Positions 62,331-64,000 of a stretch of 64,000 nucleotides of DNA are shown here, one piece after another. The translations under genes were made by a program, and so were the position numbers. The DNA comes from Aliterella atlantica CENA595. GTDB taxonomy: Bacteria > Cyanobacteriota > Cyanobacteriia > Cyanobacteriales > Chroococcidiopsidaceae. The first letter of the stretch is position 1. Each line of letters starts with the position of its first letter. The notes beneath the pieces were generated by a model. It ran no database searches. It was not told the DNA's origin and saw nothing but the letters and a program-made list of their open reading frames with translations. The DNA is taken from the NCBI RefSeq assembly GCF_000952155.1, contig NZ_JYON01000006.1, forward strand, positions 88,833-152,832, in the 5' to 3' direction.

Positions 62331-62407
62331 TAAGCAAGAAACATATTAAGTTTGTAAGCATATTTAATTGATAAATTAAGCAAACATTTATTATTCATTA
62401 TCGATAA

Positions 62408-63046
62408 TTAAGTAAGTTTTTCATACACTTTAATCCCATCTCTTTTAATAATGTACGCCGGAACGCCAACTACAACACAATTGGGAGGAATATCTTTTAC
62501 TACAACTGCATTTGCGCCTATTATTACATTATCACCAATTTTTATATCTCCAATAACTTTTGCTCCTGCTCTGATCGCAACATTATTTCCAATAGTTGGA
62601 CTATTTCCTACTCCATTATGTCCAACTGTAACTTGTTGATTAATCCAACAGTTATCGCCAACAGACTTTGCGGAGATTACGGTACTAAAACCGTGCTGAA
62701 TAAATAAACCTGAGCCAATATTCTTACACCAAATATACAGATTTTCTTCTTTTTTAAAGATAAAACTCAAGGGAGTTGCTATAATTACACCAAACAAATT
62801 TCCTTGATGAATACGATAGTAATAAAGACTTCTAAATTCTTTTTGTAATAGCAAGTACAATAAATTATTCAAATCGTTTTGATTAGTTAAATTATATATA
62901 TTTGACCATCGTCTTACATCGCTAAAAATGACTGACCTTTGGTTGCTGACAAGAAAAGGTAGAAGTAAAGGGAGCGTTATTAGCTGCAAAGTTTTCTTTA
63001 AAGCGTTTCTCATAAATTTAATTATTGGATATGTTTTAGATTCCAA
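62408..63046 (-). CDS. Serine acetyltransferase-like hexapeptide acyltransferase
   Basis: 212 residues. An N-terminal amphipathic helix pair (LKKTLQLITLPLLLPFLVSN) and a helical domain with FRSLYYYRIHQGN, then a left-handed beta-helix: IGSGLFIQHGFSTVISAKSVGDNCWINQQVTVGHNG, PTIGNNVAIRAGAKVIGDIKIGDNVIIGANAVVVKDIPPNCVVVGVPA. The QHGFSTVI and GHNG motifs with the two active-site His place it with CysE-like and capsule O-acetyltransferases. The R.YR.H helix and lack of the CysE C-tail favour a polysaccharide-modifying role. ATG at 63046. AT-rich relative to its neighbours. Confidence 0.8.
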   Translation of the reverse strand: MESKTYPIIKFMRNALKKTLQLITLPLLLPFLVSNQRSVIFSDVRRWSNIYNLTNQNDLNNLLYLLLQKEFRSLYYYRIHQGNLFGVIIATPLSFIFKKEENLYIWCKNIGSGLFIQHGFSTVISAKSVGDNCWINQQVTVGHNGVGNSPTIGNNVAIRAGAKVIGDIKIGDNVIIGANAVVVKDIPPNCVVVGVPAYIIKRDGIKVYEKLT

Positions 63047-63286
63047 GCTGAATCTTTAATAAAAATAACTAATATGGCAATATAGTCAATCACTAATATA
63101 ACAGCTACTATATCCTTCGTCGACACTTAGCTTATGTTAGTGCTTAAATCTATTTTTCCCAGACAGAGTGAATGCGAGTTCTAGCGCTTAGACTATTGAG
63201 CGAGCATAGATTTGAGTTATCAATTTGGATTCAACTCATAAATCTAAAAAAATGCATAACCTCAGTAGAAACAGTTTGAATTAAAA

Positions 63287-63868
63287 CTAATTTATACCAG
63301 AAAAAATTTTAGATAAGTCTAAAGATAAATCGGGGAAGCTAGGCAAAGCGATCGCTTCATTTGCTGATAAAATTCGCTGCAGGCGATAATTACAATCGCC
63401 TTGAGTTTTTTGATACGGTTCGGCGTAAGTCTCTAAGCTGTTATCTAGTAAGTTAAATATCCAGTAATGAACTATGCCGTATTCAGCATATAAAGGCAAT
63501 TTGATTTCGCGATCGTATTTTAAGGAAGAATCAGCAACCTCGATAACCAGCAATATATCTACTGCAATAGGATGACTGCTCAAATAATTATCAGCTTTAT
63601 TAACAGCCAGTGTAAAATCTGGTTCAGGTTCGCTATCTGGTGGCAAAATTATCGGCGAATGTACTCTAGTAGTAGCTTTACTTCCTAATAATAAAGTTAG
63701 CTCTTTATTTAATTTACTAATACAGACTTCGTGCGCTGTCTCTTTTGCTACCATCTCAATAAATTGTCCGCGAATTAGCTCAACTCGCTCCTCTTCACCA
63801 AAAAAACCTAGTTGTGCTAGGCGATGATAATCATCTATGCTAAAAAGTTTAACATTAGCAATGCTCAT
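63287..63868 (-). CDS. Uma2-family (DUF820) protein
   Basis: 193 residues of the standard Uma2 length. FSIDDYHRLAQLGFFGEEERVELIRGQFIEM, PDFTLAVNKADNYLSSHPIAVDILLVIEVADSSLKYDREIKLPLYAEYGIVHYWIFNL carries the PD-(D/E)-x-K core (PEPDFT, VIEVADSS, K of DREIKL). Present in tens of copies in cyanobacterial genomes; function unknown. ATG at 63868. Unlike the 27128 copy it lacks the long charged tail. Confidence 0.9.
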   Translation of the reverse strand: MSIANVKLFSIDDYHRLAQLGFFGEEERVELIRGQFIEMVAKETAHEVCISKLNKELTLLLGSKATTRVHSPIILPPDSEPEPDFTLAVNKADNYLSSHPIAVDILLVIEVADSSLKYDREIKLPLYAEYGIVHYWIFNLLDNSLETYAEPYQKTQGDCNYRLQRILSANEAIALPSFPDLSLDLSKIFSGIN

Positions 63869-64000
63869 AATTTAGATACCTTCAATAGCAAGCTAACCTG
63901 ATAAATGTATTTTTACACCGATGCTGAATTAGCCTAAAATCTATGTAAAGCATTTGACAATAGGCTAAGACGAACTAGAGGATACGAGGCTGCATGGATA

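Overview
This window is cyanobacterial chromosome. The palindrome GCGATCGC (HIP1) and close variants recur throughout, and the gene content fits: chlM (chlorophyll), pxcA/CemA (light-dependent proton extrusion), cruP (lycopene-cyclase family), a stand-alone helical carotenoid protein, a photosystem I accumulation factor, a CGLD27-type protein and two ammonium channels. No phage, plasmid or CRISPR module is visible. I cannot name the genus from sequence alone. Most of the window is ordinary housekeeping DNA carrying a good deal of small-scale decay: pseudogenes, palindromic insertions and short repeats.

Layout. 1-13 kb: thioredoxin tail, aminotransferase, receiver protein, uvrC, a ParD/ParE toxin-antitoxin pair, cruP, a hexapeptide acyltransferase, queE, yqeK, rsfS, a CGLD27 protein and an asparaginase. 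12.5-13.4 kb: an initiator tRNA gene split by an ORF-less group I intron, then, behind the tRNA terminator, a gene resembling the homing endonuclease I-Ssp6803I. 13.4-26 kb: a GT39-like membrane glycosyltransferase, a large hybrid histidine kinase, a BtuF-like protein, cobU, pxcA and a UvrD/AddB-like P-loop protein. 26-32 kb: a Ser/Thr kinase region with two intact kinases (one fused to seven WD40 repeats), the two ends of a third, decayed kinase, and a DUF6888/DUF6887-like pair whose first gene appears to start at ATT.

32-41 kb: an SbcC-like ATPase, then (minus strand) an RNA-repair operon: Hen1 methyltransferase, a DUF6717-like small protein, an RlaP-like pol-beta nucleotidyltransferase and Pnkp (kinase-phosphatase-ligase). 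Hen1 and Pnkp heal and seal RNAs cut by ribotoxins and mark the 3' end against recleavage; the two middle genes are the less understood part. 41-44 kb: egtC-egtB-egtD for ergothioneine. 45.5-47 kb: an IS200/IS605-type tnpB element whose tnpB is interrupted by two nearly identical ~41-bp palindromic elements. 47-57 kb: TPR protein, GspE/PilB-like ATPase, Tat-exported multicopper oxidase, SirB1-like protein, helical carotenoid protein, DUF423 protein, chlM, nagA and purE. 57.7-61.5 kb: two amt genes, each with a GTA-N8-TAC (NtcA-type) box. The right end holds a lemA pseudogene, an acyltransferase and a Uma2 protein.

The observations I would follow first are the tRNA-fMet intron with its endonuclease gene outside the intron, the four-gene RNA-repair operon, and the palindromic elements inside tnpB. 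All functional calls rest on reading motifs and recalled family sequences; no database search was run.
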